NCBI GenBank assembly: GCA_011032825.1
Contig: JAADJZ010000007.1
Location: forward strand, 744,001 to 808,000
Direction: 5' to 3'
Length of the DNA: 64,000 bases
Source of the DNA: Massariosphaeria phaeospora
Taxonomy: Eukaryota; Ascomycota; Dothideomycetes; Pleosporales
The position numbers and the translations under genes were made by a program. Within the stretch, counting starts at the first letter, position 1, and each line of letters opens with the position of its first letter. Under the pieces are notes generated by a model. The model ran no database searches. It worked only from the letters and a program-made list of their open reading frames with translations, and had not been told where the DNA came from. Positions 9,669 to 21,788 of this stretch are shown in pieces.

Positions 9669-12628
9669 CTAGAACAGGCTCCAGCTGCCCTTTCTTTTCT
9701 CTTTGCCTTCCTCTCTTTTAGCGGCGTAGCGCTTTTCGCGGGCCTCCAGTTGTCTCAAGCCGTCCATTTCCTTTAGGACGTGCTCGAGAAGATCCTTTCG
9801 TCTAACAACATCTAGATGGCGGCGAATCTTGGGATCTTCGCGTGCAAAACGGTCGATTTCCCCCTGAGAGAGGCCTCTACCTAACCGTGCATCAAGCTCA
9901 CGTGGAAACTATAGCGTAGCGCATTAGCCATGTCACGGCACATATCGGGTCAAGGGCACCTACGATATAGTAAAACTTCGACAGCAGTTCGGCATCAAGG
10001 AAGAGGTCCGCAGTTGTTGTGAGCTTGTCAGCTACTGCATCCAGGAACACTTCCGGGCAGTGGTATTTGCTCTTTTTGTTCGCGCATTGCTTCGACTTGA
10101 TGGCTAGAAGCCGCATCTTCAATACGTCGGAACGGTCGCGGAGGAACACAGACTCTCTCCCTAATAACAGTTAGAAACCACTGATTGCAAAGACCAGACT
10201 AAACGTACCTTTGTGTAAGAGGGCAGAGCTGAAACCCCCAGCGCCGCCAACTCCGTCACCCTCCAGCACAACTTGCCCACTACGCACACGATCAATAAAA
10301 GCCATCACATCCTTGGCTTTCTTACGGCCGCCTATCTGCTCTTCAACTCGCTTGACCGCCGATTCGCATACCTTGAGTTCTTCTCTTAGCACACCAGTGA
10401 CGTTCTCTCTTCCCTTGGCCCACTCATTATCATCCACCTCAATTCTGTATTTGTACGGCTTGATGCATATTTCGAGCTCATCAGATATATCGTATGAAAG
10501 GTCTTTCAGAATGGAAGTCGATGCTTCTGTAATGGCTTGCCGTGCGAAGGGATGGGCTTCGAATCGCGAGGTCGTGATCAACCTGTCAATGTGTGCTTGT
10601 AGAGCGCTCGCCACTACACCCGTGGCTAATCTTCCGACTCCAAGCTTTGTCAGTGCTGCACTAGAACTGTCGAGTTTGATTTTCCAGATCTGGTCCTCGC
10701 CCTCGGGGTCGGCCTTCACCAAACGAGCCAAACGATCAGTTTCTGGCAAGGGGACACTCAGGTCCTCCAATGGCCTGTTCCAATATCTCTGTGCTAGTAA
10801 GTTCAACACTTGTTGGTCGAGTTCATGTTTGAGGAGCTCGCGGACTTCTTGGCGGCCAAATTGCTCCGAAAAGCCGCGGAAAGAGTGTTTGAAGGCGTCG
10901 AGCGACTCAGCAAGGTATGATTCCGCGCTAAGTGAGCGCTCGTTGTATTGTACCTTATACTCGTATGTAGCCTCTGCAAGCTCCCTCTGGATAGCTTCGC
11001 CCGTAGTCTTGAGACTTGCAGCCATGGTCTGCTCGAGTACGTGCATAAGCTTCTTCCTCAGGTTCTTTGTCCCAACATCAAGATGCGATTCAGGCCCAAA
11101 CTCGGCGTGCGATGAGAAATAAGCACTCTCGTTCTTAGCAATAGCGGTGGTGATGTTGCCATTGCCTCGATTAAAGAGCTTGGGACCTGATGCGGACGAG
11201 GGGACTCGACATACTACTCCCACGTAACCTAGGCGAAGAGCGTATTTTCTGTCGCTAAGTAGACTAGCGCCTCGCTCCGCATCAACAAGGTCCATTTTGG
11301 TGATGACGCCAATGGTCCTCTCTCCCCTGGGATCAACTTTTCTTGAAGCCCTTAACGCGGTGCTGTTCGCGAGATCCACGTCTGCTGCCGAAATAGCTAG
11401 TATGACATTGGGAGCTCGGATGTATTTCTCGCAGAGTTCAGCAATTCTTTCTTTCAGCTCTGGTGGCTGATCACGCCCAGTGACCTGAATGTAACCGGGC
11501 AAGTCAATCAACGAAAGGTCCGGAACATTTGGCGAGTATATTCGTAGTTGAATGGGGTCATCCGAGACGCAATCGTTGGTTGGGACGGCCAAGTTCAGAT
11601 CTGTCAAGGTTTTTTGAATCTGGCTAAAATCTGTAACTTTCCCTAGCCCTAGTGCGGGGAATTCACCGTACTCTGCATGTGCATCAGGCGTGTTTACAAG
11701 AGTGAGTTCAATCGGTCGACGGGTGACCATATTAGACCCTTTCGGTAGGAATTCGTGGCCAACGATTGCCTCAAGAACCGAGCTTTTCCCTGATGACTGT
11801 GATCCGATGACTACGATAGCGGGGAGTGTGAGAGAGTCCGACTGGCCTACAGTTTGAAGCAGCCCTCTGATCTCAATCATCTTCTTCGTCAGCATCATCA
11901 TCTGCTCATCTCGAGCAATCTGTTCACCCTCCTCTTCGTCCTCGTCCTCGTCTTTTGTATGTGCGAATGCAGCGGCCGTCGATGCGCCCACCGCTGCAGT
12001 ACCAGCACCACTCTTTTTGGGTGCCTCGGGCCCTTTACCTCCACTACCACCACTACCAGAACCGTCGGATTCGTTCCTGGCTACAAGCCGCTGCAACCAT
12101 TCCGGATATTCTATCTTCTCTAGGTCCTCCTTCTTTTGGTCCCATCCGCGACCTATTTGATCCAGTAACTCAGTGGCGGTGCCATATGCTCCGTTTGCAA
12201 CTCCTGTTGCGCCGTCTTTTGCGCGGGAGAACATATCAAGGGCGAAGCTTCCGGCCTCTAGTACCTTATTAGCGTTTCCCTCTCAATATGATCCCAATAG
12301 GTGTATCCTTACGACCCGCCTGGTACTGCAGGTACGAAGCCCCCGCGAGCACGGCACCTCCCGCCGCCGCTCCGGCTGTCGCGAACTTTGTTACTAGCTT
12401 CGGAATGACCCTCGCAAAGGATATAGATCGGACCGAGGGGACATCGTGTAGCGCATAGCTCCCAAATGGCCATGGCCTCCGCTTTATAAGTCGAAGACCT
12501 GCATCGGAGCGGAGCAAGCCGCCCGCAGGAAGCGTATTCGCGATGTAGGAGAAGGGTCGGCGTGGCGTGTTGGAAGCTGCTCGGCGCGCAATCGTCGCGA
12601 GGCGCGCAGAAACGAGCCTGCCGCTCAT
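9669..12628 (-). CDS. MGM1: Mgm1/OPA1 mitochondrial inner-membrane dynamin GTPase
   Basis: Four exons, complement(9669..9908, 9964..10160, 10209..12257, 12313..12628), with introns of 48-55 nt, give about 933 residues, the usual Mgm1 length. Residues 1-80 are Arg/Ser/Ala-rich (mitochondrial presequence). A Gly/Ala membrane segment follows at about 82-101, then a linker where rhomboid processing would occur. The GTPase domain has GSQSSGKSSV (about 257-266), MVTRRP, DLPG (about 357-360) and TKMD (about 425-428). The C-terminal stalk/GED part includes VFLRDRSDVLKMRL and FPRELDARLG and ends GSWSLF. Mgm1 drives inner-membrane fusion and cristae shape, and its two forms come from alternative processing. 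It lies head-to-tail with UreD and CUL4. All four junctions agree in phase, and the family call is firm. Confidence 0.93.
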
Positions 12629-12931
12629 GATGGAGGATTTTTCGGCCTGGAAATGCCTGGGCCTGTCATAGATTGTACAAGCCCGAATGACAGGTTATGG
12701 TGACGGACGCGGTTGTTGCAGAATATCGTCACCCGTGCCAAGACCGCTAGACTAGGCGGCGGGTTGGCCCTTCCCACGTGAGTGTGCCCAACACAGTCGA
12801 CGTTCACCTCTCGATATTCAGATGCTGGGCAGGGGACCAAGCCACTGCATGCAGGCGACCCGCTCTTGAGCAGGTAATGACATGTATGATTCAGAGGACT
12901 CAATTTCCGGATATAATGGAGTGCACCAAAA
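12629..12931. other. MGM1 promoter / UreD 3' region
   Basis: A 303-bp gap between head-to-tail genes. No feature beyond short frames is seen. Confidence 0.45.
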
Positions 12932-13945
12932 TTATTTCAAACAAAGCAGAGCTCTCTCTCCAAATAATGCCAGCACCGAACCCTCTTCCCTGAGCATGTC
13001 TCTCAGCCAGTTCCGGGACCCTTCTACCTCGCGACTGGCAAACTTCACCAGAACAAAACCACGAACATTTGCTGCACTCCATATAAGACCATCAGTCTTC
13101 TCTCGTTCCTGTCTAGTTTGCCGCCGTTGCTCTTTTGGGGTGAGCTCTGGCTGCACAGAGTCTCCCCAATTTCTACCACCGATACGAGGCAGCGCTTCAA
13201 ACTCTCCCAGAAAGTGTCCAGACAGTGCCGAGAACAATGGTCCGTACAGGATCAAAGTGCCGAAGACCGAGTAGCCATCCATGCGTTCAGAGAGCAGCAT
13301 ACCTGTATGTCCGTTCTTGTCCAGAATCAGATTATCTCTGAGGAGTAGTCTCCTCCTTGTGCTACCGTCGGCGCCTGTGTTCACTGTCCACACTTCATTC
13401 CTACTTTTATAATCATACACGTCCCAGTTCTCGCCACGCGCTGAACGGCCACTTGTGACCCAGTCACAAACACACAGACTTCCTTGGGCGCTGACCAGAT
13501 TGTAAATCTGCGCCTGTGAGAATGCCGTCTGGGCAAATGGCTGCACAGGGTCTGGAAGGTAGACCAGCGCCGCATGTGGCGCGATCGTGACTGTCATGTG
13601 CTGGCTTGACAGTACAGTAGGGTCTGCAGTCTTAAAGATCTTGGTAGATCCCTGTGTCAGCAGGACTAATCTGCTTCTGCCCTCGAGGCACACAGACAGG
13701 TTAATGCTGTCTCCGGAAACTATGCCTCCGCCATAGGTGAGCAGGAAGACGGTGTGGACAAGGCGTGGCGCACCCGCCTCTGACTTGTGCTCGGGGGGAG
13801 GTAGGGGATCGGGTGCCACAAGCTTGAGCGGGTATTGGTAGGAAAGAGTGCTCAAGACCGGGGTGTCCGGAGGGAGCAGTTTCAATACAATCGATCCATG
13901 GCCAGGCTTCGACGAGGATTTGGAGAACGGAGAGACGAACGACAT
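12932..13945 (-). CDS. ureD: Urease accessory protein UreD (UreH family)
   Basis: A single exon of 337 residues. UreD, with UreF and UreG, builds the complex that delivers nickel to apo-urease. Family landmarks are HTVFLLTYGGGIVSGDSINL (the GGG-hole motif of UreD), LTQGSTKIFK, the Y-L-PDPVQPFA block, and the mid-protein GRSARGENWDVYDYKSRNEVW. I chose the Met at 13945 (MSFVSPF). The frame is open for a further 68 codons upstream, but that part is repeat-encoded (RIHGFTDS-like) and proline-rich, unlike the family. No urease structural gene, UreF or UreG lies in the window. It is divergent from TFC3 over 353 bp. Confidence 0.9.
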   Translation of the reverse strand: MSFVSPFSKSSSKPGHGSIVLKLLPPDTPVLSTLSYQYPLKLVAPDPLPPPEHKSEAGAPRLVHTVFLLTYGGGIVSGDSINLSVCLEGRSRLVLLTQGSTKIFKTADPTVLSSQHMTVTIAPHAALVYLPDPVQPFAQTAFSQAQIYNLVSAQGSLCVCDWVTSGRSARGENWDVYDYKSRNEVWTVNTGADGSTRRRLLLRDNLILDKNGHTGMLLSERMDGYSVFGTLILYGPLFSALSGHFLGEFEALPRIGGRNWGDSVQPELTPKEQRRQTRQEREKTDGLIWSAANVRGFVLVKFASREVEGSRNWLRDMLREEGSVLALFGERALLCLK

Positions 13946-14298
13946 GCGAGTGAGGCTGCAGGGTGGTGAATCCGTGAATCCGTGAATCCGTGAATCCGTG
14001 AGGCCGGTGAGTGTACGGAGCACCTCATATGGTGCCTGAAGGCGGGGGCGGGGGCCGGGGCTGCCGGGAGCTTGGACCAGTGCCAAGCCGCTACACCCTG
14101 TGGCTGCCCCGCGCGGCCAGAACTTTTGTGCGTCAAACCGCTCCCTCATTGATCCTCTCCGCCCATCCCGCCTCTTTGCCCTGCGCTATCCTCCTTGCGC
14201 GTGTTCGAACCTTCTCCCTGCCATTCCTCCCAATGTATTGAGTAGTGCCCTCTCTTCCCTCGCCATCGGCGCGCTGTGAGGGGACAGGTGGACAGAAA
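13946..14298. promoter_or_regulatory. Short bidirectional promoter ureD/TFC3
   Basis: Two well-supported genes start back to back 353 bp apart, so this interval must hold both promoters and leaders. It is GC-rich, with an 8-bp tandem repeat at 13966-13997 just upstream of the ureD ATG. No clear TATA box is seen. Confidence 0.6.
13966..13997. repeat. 8-bp tandem repeat, 4 copies
   Basis: GTGAATCC is repeated four times exactly, followed by a degenerate GTGAGGCC. It sits about 20 bp upstream of the ureD start codon, within the transcribed leader if the start is right. Confidence 0.85.
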
Positions 14299-17200
14299 AT
14301 GGCCAAGGGTCTCGACGAGCTCGTCGACTATTTGCTCTCGGAGATCGCCCTCTGTGGAGTTCAAGGTACGTCGAGCTCGAGTCTCGCTTACATCACGCAT
14401 CTGAATTTCCTGCGCACTAACACCCTTCAGGAGCTGGTAGTGCAGATTTCCGTCGCTTTTTCAACAACTATCACGCAGCACGCCAGAGCCCAGTCAAAGA
14501 GATCTCGGCGCACCCGCCAACGGAGTCCGGGGGTAACTACTATGAAAGCGTCTGGAATTGGGTCATCAACCATTCGGACATTCGTGCCCTTTACCAGAAC
14601 GAAGCTCGCACATTCTCATTATCGGAATTCGAAGCCCTAGAATTGAGAGAAACGGGTTCCAACGCAGCCGAGCGCGCCACCGAGGAGCAGCCCGATCCCT
14701 TCAACCAGAGCACTCATGAACCTGTGGATAACCACGTCCCACTTGCTGATGCTCTTCCCAACCTTTCTGGTTCTTTGCGTGGTCGTTTGTTGGCAGAAAA
14801 TCACAATCTGCACAGGCTGGCGGCTTCCATCGCGCAGAAAGCCCGCCCACAAACCGCTCCGCTCTTTCAAACACCTGGTGAAATAACATCACGTGCGAGT
14901 GCACTCGTTGACGTCAACCGAATCCAGTCCTTGAACACCGGCTCACTTGAAGAGAGCGACTCCTATACCGAACTCGGTAGGCAAAACCCGTATCATGATC
15001 TTCTTGATGAGGCTAGCGGACGAAGGGGCGCTCGTAAAATTCCAACAGGCCCCCAGGTGATGAGCCAGATATTCGAAGACCCGATTCCTACACATCACCC
15101 TCGTCTCTATGCTAGCCAGGATCGGATCTGGCAAGCGATTGCGGGTCACTCTTTCGACCTTAAGCAGCTACCAAGTATGCATTTCGTGTTGCTCTCCATC
15201 ATTCGTAAGCAAGGAGTGGATGGTATCGCCCAGCCTGACCTGGTTCGGCTCAGTGGACAGGACAAGCGGTCAGTACCGAAACGGACAGACGATCTAGCGG
15301 CGAAGGGTTACATTGAAAAGAAGCCGGTGTATGTGGGCAAGGTACGGACGAGTATATGCGTCCACAAGAGATTCGTCATAGCTGGCCACTTTCTCAAAAG
15401 TTCTGGCAAGGTGGAGGATGTCTTCCGCAACCAGACTTTCATACTTTCGAGCTTCGTACCCCTGCTCTGCAAAACTCTTAAAGACAACAACAATATCGTT
15501 CCAGTCATAGACTTAAGGGCAAGAATGGTAAGTAACCACCCCAGCCCCTCCCCAGCCCCGTCCCCTGCCCTGAATGCTATCATGGGGTGCTGACAATTTG
15601 AAGCGCGTCTCTGTCCAGTTGTGGAAACATCGAGCCATCCGTACGGCCATTCTGCGGCTTGATCGGACAGGACTCGTCAAGCGCGTACGGGCACGCAAGA
15701 AAGGCTCTAAAAGTACTTGGCTTGTGTGTATCAAGCTTGTCCGCGAGCCAAACAATGATGACATCAAGAATTTACGGTCCAGAAGACTGCGCAACTTGGA
15801 TGAGCCTGTCGAAAATATTGAAGAGCCTCTTGAGGAAGATGAGGATGGTGATGGCCTCATGCGAGACCTTGATCTCGACCTTGAGCTGCAGTCGGAAGAT
15901 GAGCACGATACCGATGATCTAGATCGCATCCCGCCGCAGTGGACACCTGACCGAGTTATGGCTAATCTGATCACTGAAACCGCCATTCTGGCCGGAAAGA
16001 ATGGGGTAAATGGGGCGATAATACGTGACAAGACTCTAGGGATATTTTGGAAGCGACCATTAGAAGCCTATCTTAATCGTTTAACAGACAATTGGGTGCA
16101 GAGCCAACCCTCTCATCTGCTTCACTTAGCCCTTATTAGGGACGCAGCGGTCACTATAGAGAGGAAGTTTCTTCACTACATCTACCGCACCTACAAGAAT
16201 TTCGAAAAGGCTGCTGATGCGCGTGAAGTGGACTGGGAAGACGTCGGAAAGAAGAAACCTAGGCCATCTTTCCTGAAACCCCGGTTACTACAGGCCAGGC
16301 ATATTCGGGTACAGTGTGACAAGGAAGGCCAGTCTCTATTTCTGGACCATGAGGATACTATCATCGACTTATCAGGTTTTCAAATTTTTGACCATAAAAC
16401 CTTCCTCCAAAGGGACCATGTGCCCGCTCTGTCAGAAGGCCGCGCATCGCTCGCACGTAGTACTCGCAACGGACAACATTGGGACCGTGCTTTAGCTAAA
16501 GATATTGGATACAACAGGCTACGGCTGGCAGCTCAAAGAGCTAAAAAGCCACAAAAAAAACCAAAGATTGCAAGGAAAGCGCCACCCAAGGTAGTTTCTT
16601 TGCTCACTGCAGAACAGAGGATTGCTTTGGGTCTACCGCTAAGAGGGCGGCTCACGATCGCCATTGAAAAGCAGGTTCGGGCGCACAGAAAGAAAACTGG
16701 GGATCCTACTGCCATACCGGATGCCATTGTTGAGGACACAGGCGAACGCCCCGGCAAAAAGAAAGAAGTGCCACCACGCTTAACAGAAGAGGAAGAAAAA
16801 GAAGCAGATCAAGTCGTCGAAGGTTTACCGGAGACTAGCCAAGCGACGACTGTCAAGCGCAAGTCAGTTTCAGGCGCACAAGACGAGTTATCCCCACGAC
16901 CACACAAGAAAGCAAAGAAAACAAAGAAAGGAAAGAAATCTAGTCAACAGGGGGGAAACTCTCCGAGAAACGTGGAAGGATCGGCGGCCATACCTATAGG
17001 AAAAGCGGGAAGTGCTTCATCCCATCCAGGGACACCGAAGCCTGCTGTCACGAGTCTCGAGAGACCGTCAACGCAGCTTCCCATAGCTACATACTCTATG
17101 GGAGTGGGTGAAACCACACAGCCCATGACGTTAGAGAACAGCTCACCTGAGCCTGTCTCCACCAACCTCGCACCTAGGATCCAGTCGATAGCTGACAGGT

Positions 17201-20200
17201 TCAATTACCGTTCTCAACCTGGAGTATACATCAATCCGTCGACTACTCGATCAATTGGTAGAGGCCGTCCACGAAAAGCGTTTCTGATAATTATCAGATC
17301 GCTTCGGTTAATTGAGCTACAATGGTTCAATTCCGGTAGATCCCTTTCGAAGCCAAAGAAGACCAGCCAAAATAGCCAACCTGCTATTATACCTTCGTCA
17401 AATACTCCACAGCCATCCACCCTCGCAGACACCGGTTCTCAGATTGTAACTCGCCTGCCTCCTAGCCCTACTCCGAACAATATCATCCCGGCCGGAGCTG
17501 GTGGCGGTCTGGAAGATGTGCAGATGACCCAGTCGGTAGTAATATTGCCACGGACCATTCCGTTATCGACCCAATTGCAGCCCACCCCCACGGGATGGAA
17601 TGCGGTCAATGCGCCTGTTTTTACACCACTTACTGCCTACACGAGTCCTTATGCTTCTACCGCGCCTATCGCTACACCTCAAAGCCCCTCTTCATTCCCA
17701 CCTGTTACCCAAACCCAAACACCGACTAATTTCGAGGCTCAGAGTGACCTCACCGATGTCTCTATAGCTGCCTTGTCCCCAGCGGGAACACCTGTCGCTA
17801 TAGTAGAAGAACGCGACCTGTCTAGGACGCCAGACATTCAAAATGCCAGCAATGTTGAATCAAAAATACATAGAGGCTCTAAGAGTCGTCGTATCGGGAC
17901 GGGCAGGGGCTCCGTCTGGCGTATGCGTACTGAAATCATCTGGTCGATCATAGAACGCTGCAAAGGAGTGTTCCCGCTGAACGGCGAGCTCGTCGCGCCC
18001 TTCCATACCTTATGGGAACAACGCGCGATGAAGAATACACCCAAGCCAGATCGTACTACATTGACAAATACTATCAATGGTATGATTGCTAACCCTGAGA
18101 ACAAGCTGAAGAAGCTCTCCTTCTACGTCCCTGGTGCTGCAGGCGACAACCTAGTAGAGAAGTCAGTGGTTGTATACTCGCATTTAACTCATGAGAGCCC
18201 GGAGGTTGCTGCAGTAAAGGCCTCCATCCGTAGTGCCTATCCCAGAAAGTTTTATCCTGCCGAGATCCGGCACCTTGTTGGTCAGATACTAGCAGCTCGT
18301 CGAGCGAGGTTACCCATGACAGACGAAACGGTGCAGTTGGACCCTGGTTCTCGTTCGACAGCGGAAAGACTCAATATGCGCATCATGAAGTCGATTCAAA
18401 ACCGTATGAAAGCTACTGAGATGAAGAAACAGATTGCGGATGAAGACAGAAACCTGGTCTCTATGAATGTTGATGAGTCAAGTCTTCCGAAAGAGCGTGT
18501 ACGTGCGCCTGCAAAAAGCAGGAGGCTTGCGAGTCTCAATCATCCCCCAAAAGAGTCTGGACACCCGATACCCCAGCAGCGAGAGCTTCAATTTTCGGAA
18601 GATGAGGTGCATCCGGATGCACAAGCTATTGCTTCTAGTATGGGAAACAAAGCTGCCTGCTGTCCGAAAGCTACTGTCCTATCTAATCCAAGGATTATCT
18701 TTCACGACGCTAGCGGAACTTTCTCGACAGTCTTCAATCCAGGGTTCGCCAAGATACAGAAACAGAGTGGCACCAAGAAAGTCAGAATCTTGGAGACAGC
18801 GGGCGAAGCCCCGCGCAAGAAACCCCGCTCTACGCATCGAGCATCGACACCGACACTAGATGATTTGCATGAAGATGGGACTAGTGAAAGCGAGGAAGAT
18901 ATGTCAGAGGAAGAGACCACAGAGGAAGAGACCTCAGAGGAAGAGACCTCAGAGGAAGAGATCTCGAAGGAAGAGCGTCGCCCACTCCGGAGTGCAAAGT
19001 ACGAGCTACCACCTCTTTTAGACCGCCTCACTGGTCTGACCGGAAATCCGAACGATCCACCCTACATGCCGCCGGTTAAGAAACAGTATCTAGGAAATTT
19101 ATTCACCACCAAGCTGAAGAATCGGAGCTCGAACGGCAAGCAATATCCTGAAGTCCTCGATCCCGCCGACAAGTTCAAAAGACTTTGTTGCGCGTTGGTA
19201 ATCGCTGCGAGCATGTCGGCAGAGGAAAACAGCGTCGACTGGGACATTGTGTTGAAAGCTTACAGCTCTGACCCGAATTTTGACCTCACATTGGCGAAGA
19301 AGCAATGGTCATGGATGAAAACTAACATGAGCTCTCAAATCAATTCTTTGGCCACGTCTTTCGAGTCATCCTTTCTCACGGCATACGAGAAGGGCCAAGT
19401 TGCTAGCATACATGATACGGAATCGTATGACTGGAGGAGCCTAGTGCAGTGGGCGGTCAGGACCTGTAAACTGCCAGAGTCACCTCTCCCCGTTGAACGC
19501 GGGACTCTCCACGAATACGAAGTAGACGAGTCTAACTACGATGCGTTCGATCGAGTCATCTGGTATCAGAAGAATCTAGCGACTGGTGCAAGGGAACAAC
19601 GTATGGTGCAGCAGACCTTTGCCTCTCCACTATACGAACACAAAGAGCCACAGGCCGTAGATGATGTTCTTCGAGCCCGCTCCTGGATTCGGTCGAACAC
19701 TGCGACGCCGGAAGACATTTATAATGGAAACATGGCACACAAGAAATTAAGCGCGCTTGGGGAACCCGTGCTCGAACGTACAGTAACGGGTTTTGTCAAC
19801 AAGAAATTACTTCGGATGAGACACGTCAAACGCCAATTGCCCGGTCGCAACTATAGTTTCACTGCTACATTTGCACAGTATTATCGACGCGTCTTCGAAC
19901 TGAAGGAATTCATGGCTGCAGCCAAGTTAAAAAAGGATCTGGATGCTGCGTTTGCTCGCAATGACCCACAACAGCAAGCGTTCGCGATTTCTCGAATAGC
20001 CGACGACGGCGCTGTTATGGCTATTTGTTCGCTCTTGAGCGACGGGAGAATCAAGCTGGTGCCCAAACTACCACCTATCAACAGTGATTTTAACAGCCCC
20101 CAACCAAAGCTGTCAGTTTGGGGCTTCGGTGAAGGTGATTACGTTCATCGTGCCCTTGACCGCAATCGCTTCATGTGGCCGGTTGAGGCTGTACCGACAC

Positions 20201-21105
20201 CAACGTATCAATTTGGAAACCCCTTACAGCCATCGCCAGTTCCACTTGCCCCTACTGAGAGCGGAGAATCGGCAAATTGGGCACCACTGCCAGATCCCCC
20301 GCTCCCTGGAATGCACGATCCGAATGCACTACTTCCAATATGGAGCAGTATTGATGGGAGAACCGTCATATTCCCCTGGTGGTACCGTATCCTCAATATC
20401 GTGGTCCAGTCGCTCATGTTTCAACCTGGAGCTACGGCTGCTGAAGTCTATCGGCATTGTCCCGAATTCACATCTGAGCTGTTCGAAGTAGAGCTAGTGC
20501 TCTCATGGCTTGTTTCAGTCAATGCGGTCAAGAAATTGAAGTTTGCCACGTTTCAAGTGCAGCCTGGTTACTGGGCGGCCTTCGGTGACGTACTTATCGA
20601 CGAGAGCGACGACTGGTATGGAGAACATGTCAAGAGGAAGCGAACGAGACAGATTCAACCCACGTGGCGTCACCATTACAATCTCCGGTACTCGGAGCTG
20701 AGGGCTGGCGAAGCGGAGCACGCAGTGACGACGAGTGAGGCGCCAGGTGTTGCGGGTGTTCACGAAGCGGGCGCGACGCCGGCAATACACCACAGTCAGT
20801 CGAACAACACATCTGCCAACACGAACACGATGACCGATGCGGGAGTACACCACAGTCAGTGGAACAACACATCTGCCAAGACGCGCATGTTGGAAGCGCA
20901 AATTGTGCAACATCCACGCCGGCAATACCGGATCGCGAAGGCAGGTCTCCATGCAGCATGGGCAAAGGAGAAACCCCGGCTAGCAGAAACTCGTAATCAA
21001 CATGGTGCGCAGGACGTGGTGATGACAGATGCAGCTGCCGACGACGACGAGGATATGGATCTAGATCTGGACGCGGAGGGTGAGGACGATGATGAGATGG
21101 TATGA
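14299..21105 (+). CDS. TFC3: TFIIIC largest subunit, B-block binding (Tfc3/tau138)
   Basis: Exons 14299..14365, 14431..15527 and about 15604..21105 give about 2,221 residues. TFIIIC recognises the internal B-box of tRNA genes and recruits TFIIIB for RNA polymerase III; this subunit makes the B-box contact. The recognisable core is the B-block binding winged helix around residues 270-320 (VLLSIIRKQGVDGIAQPDLVRLSGQDKRSVPKRTDDLAAKGYI, split here: LSIIRKQGVDGIAQPD, then LVRLSGQDKRSVPKRTDDL). The middle is long and low-complexity: Lys-rich linkers, Pro/Thr/Ser-rich spans, and an acidic SEEETTEEETSEEE run at about 18905-18970. An extended-helix-like region precedes GRGRPRKAF. The C-terminus carries a 60-bp internal duplication and an acidic tail. 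The third-exon acceptor could be AG at 15602-15603 or 15617-15618, both in phase. Filamentous fungal homologues are much longer than the yeast protein, so the size is normal. Confidence 0.85.
20761..20880. repeat. 60-bp tandem duplication inside TFC3
   Basis: The 60-base units 20761-20820 and 20821-20880 match almost exactly in their second halves, encoding HHSQSNNTSANT and HHSQWNNTSAKT. The duplication keeps the reading frame. Confidence 0.8.
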
Positions 21106-21138
21106 GTATGAGTATGAGTATGTGTATGAGTATGAGTA
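21097..21138. repeat. TATGAG hexanucleotide microsatellite
   Basis: About seven imperfect copies of TATGAG span the TFC3 stop codon and the start of its 3' UTR. Confidence 0.8.
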
Positions 21139-21788
21139 CGTCATGGCACGTCTATTCCTTTGATCAAATTCTCACTAGATTTTAATCTACGCCGTGTATG
21201 GGGCTTTCTCGTGTGCCATATAGGGTGGTGGTTTTCTCACAGCGCACATGGGTCAGGACTCAGATACGTGTACAACAACAGCATTACTTGGCGCAGGGAG
21301 AGTGCAGGTGCCCGGGTATACATGATATATAGCACATGATATTTTCTCAGGGATTTCCCCTAGAGCTCGAGGAAAAATACTAGGCATTGGTGGTAGTGGT
21401 TGCAGCAAAAAGTGTAGAAGTATTGCTTTTGATTTTTAGACCCAGTGGGTTTTTGTATGTGACTCATGATGTACAAAAGACTTTTTGGATTTGTTAAAGG
21501 GGTGCGCACTGAGCTGAACGGGTAGTATCTCACAGACGAGTACTCCCTAAACACCAGCATTGCGTCCGTCGTCCCGCTAGGTCAAACAGCATGACGGGGT
21601 ACATGACATGATGGATGCATCCTGCACATAACGCCGAAGCTGGAATAGAACCTTAGAACAGAAAATAACATCCAGCCAGAGCATGAAAATCTCCCACCCT
21701 CAAAGCGTAGCTCCTTCGTTGTCGCCCTCAAGTCTCCTGAGCGAGCGCCAGTTGGCTACTTCTTCAACAGCCTGGGTACATGGAAGCC
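21106..21788. other. Convergent 3' intergenic region
   Basis: The gap lies between the TFC3 stop and the stop of the NOPCHAP1-like gene. Apart from the TATGAG repeat at its left edge, nothing is recognisable. Confidence 0.5.

Noticed and set aside
13946..14149. Upstream extension of UreD with 68 extra codons
   Set aside because: The extension is coded by tandem GTGAATCC repeats and Pro/Gly-rich sequence unlike UreD; the Met at 13945 gives the usual start.
17283..17345. tRNA-like B-box GGTTCAATTCC within TFC3
   Set aside because: No acceptor stem or anticodon arm could be paired around it, and the region is coding in frame.
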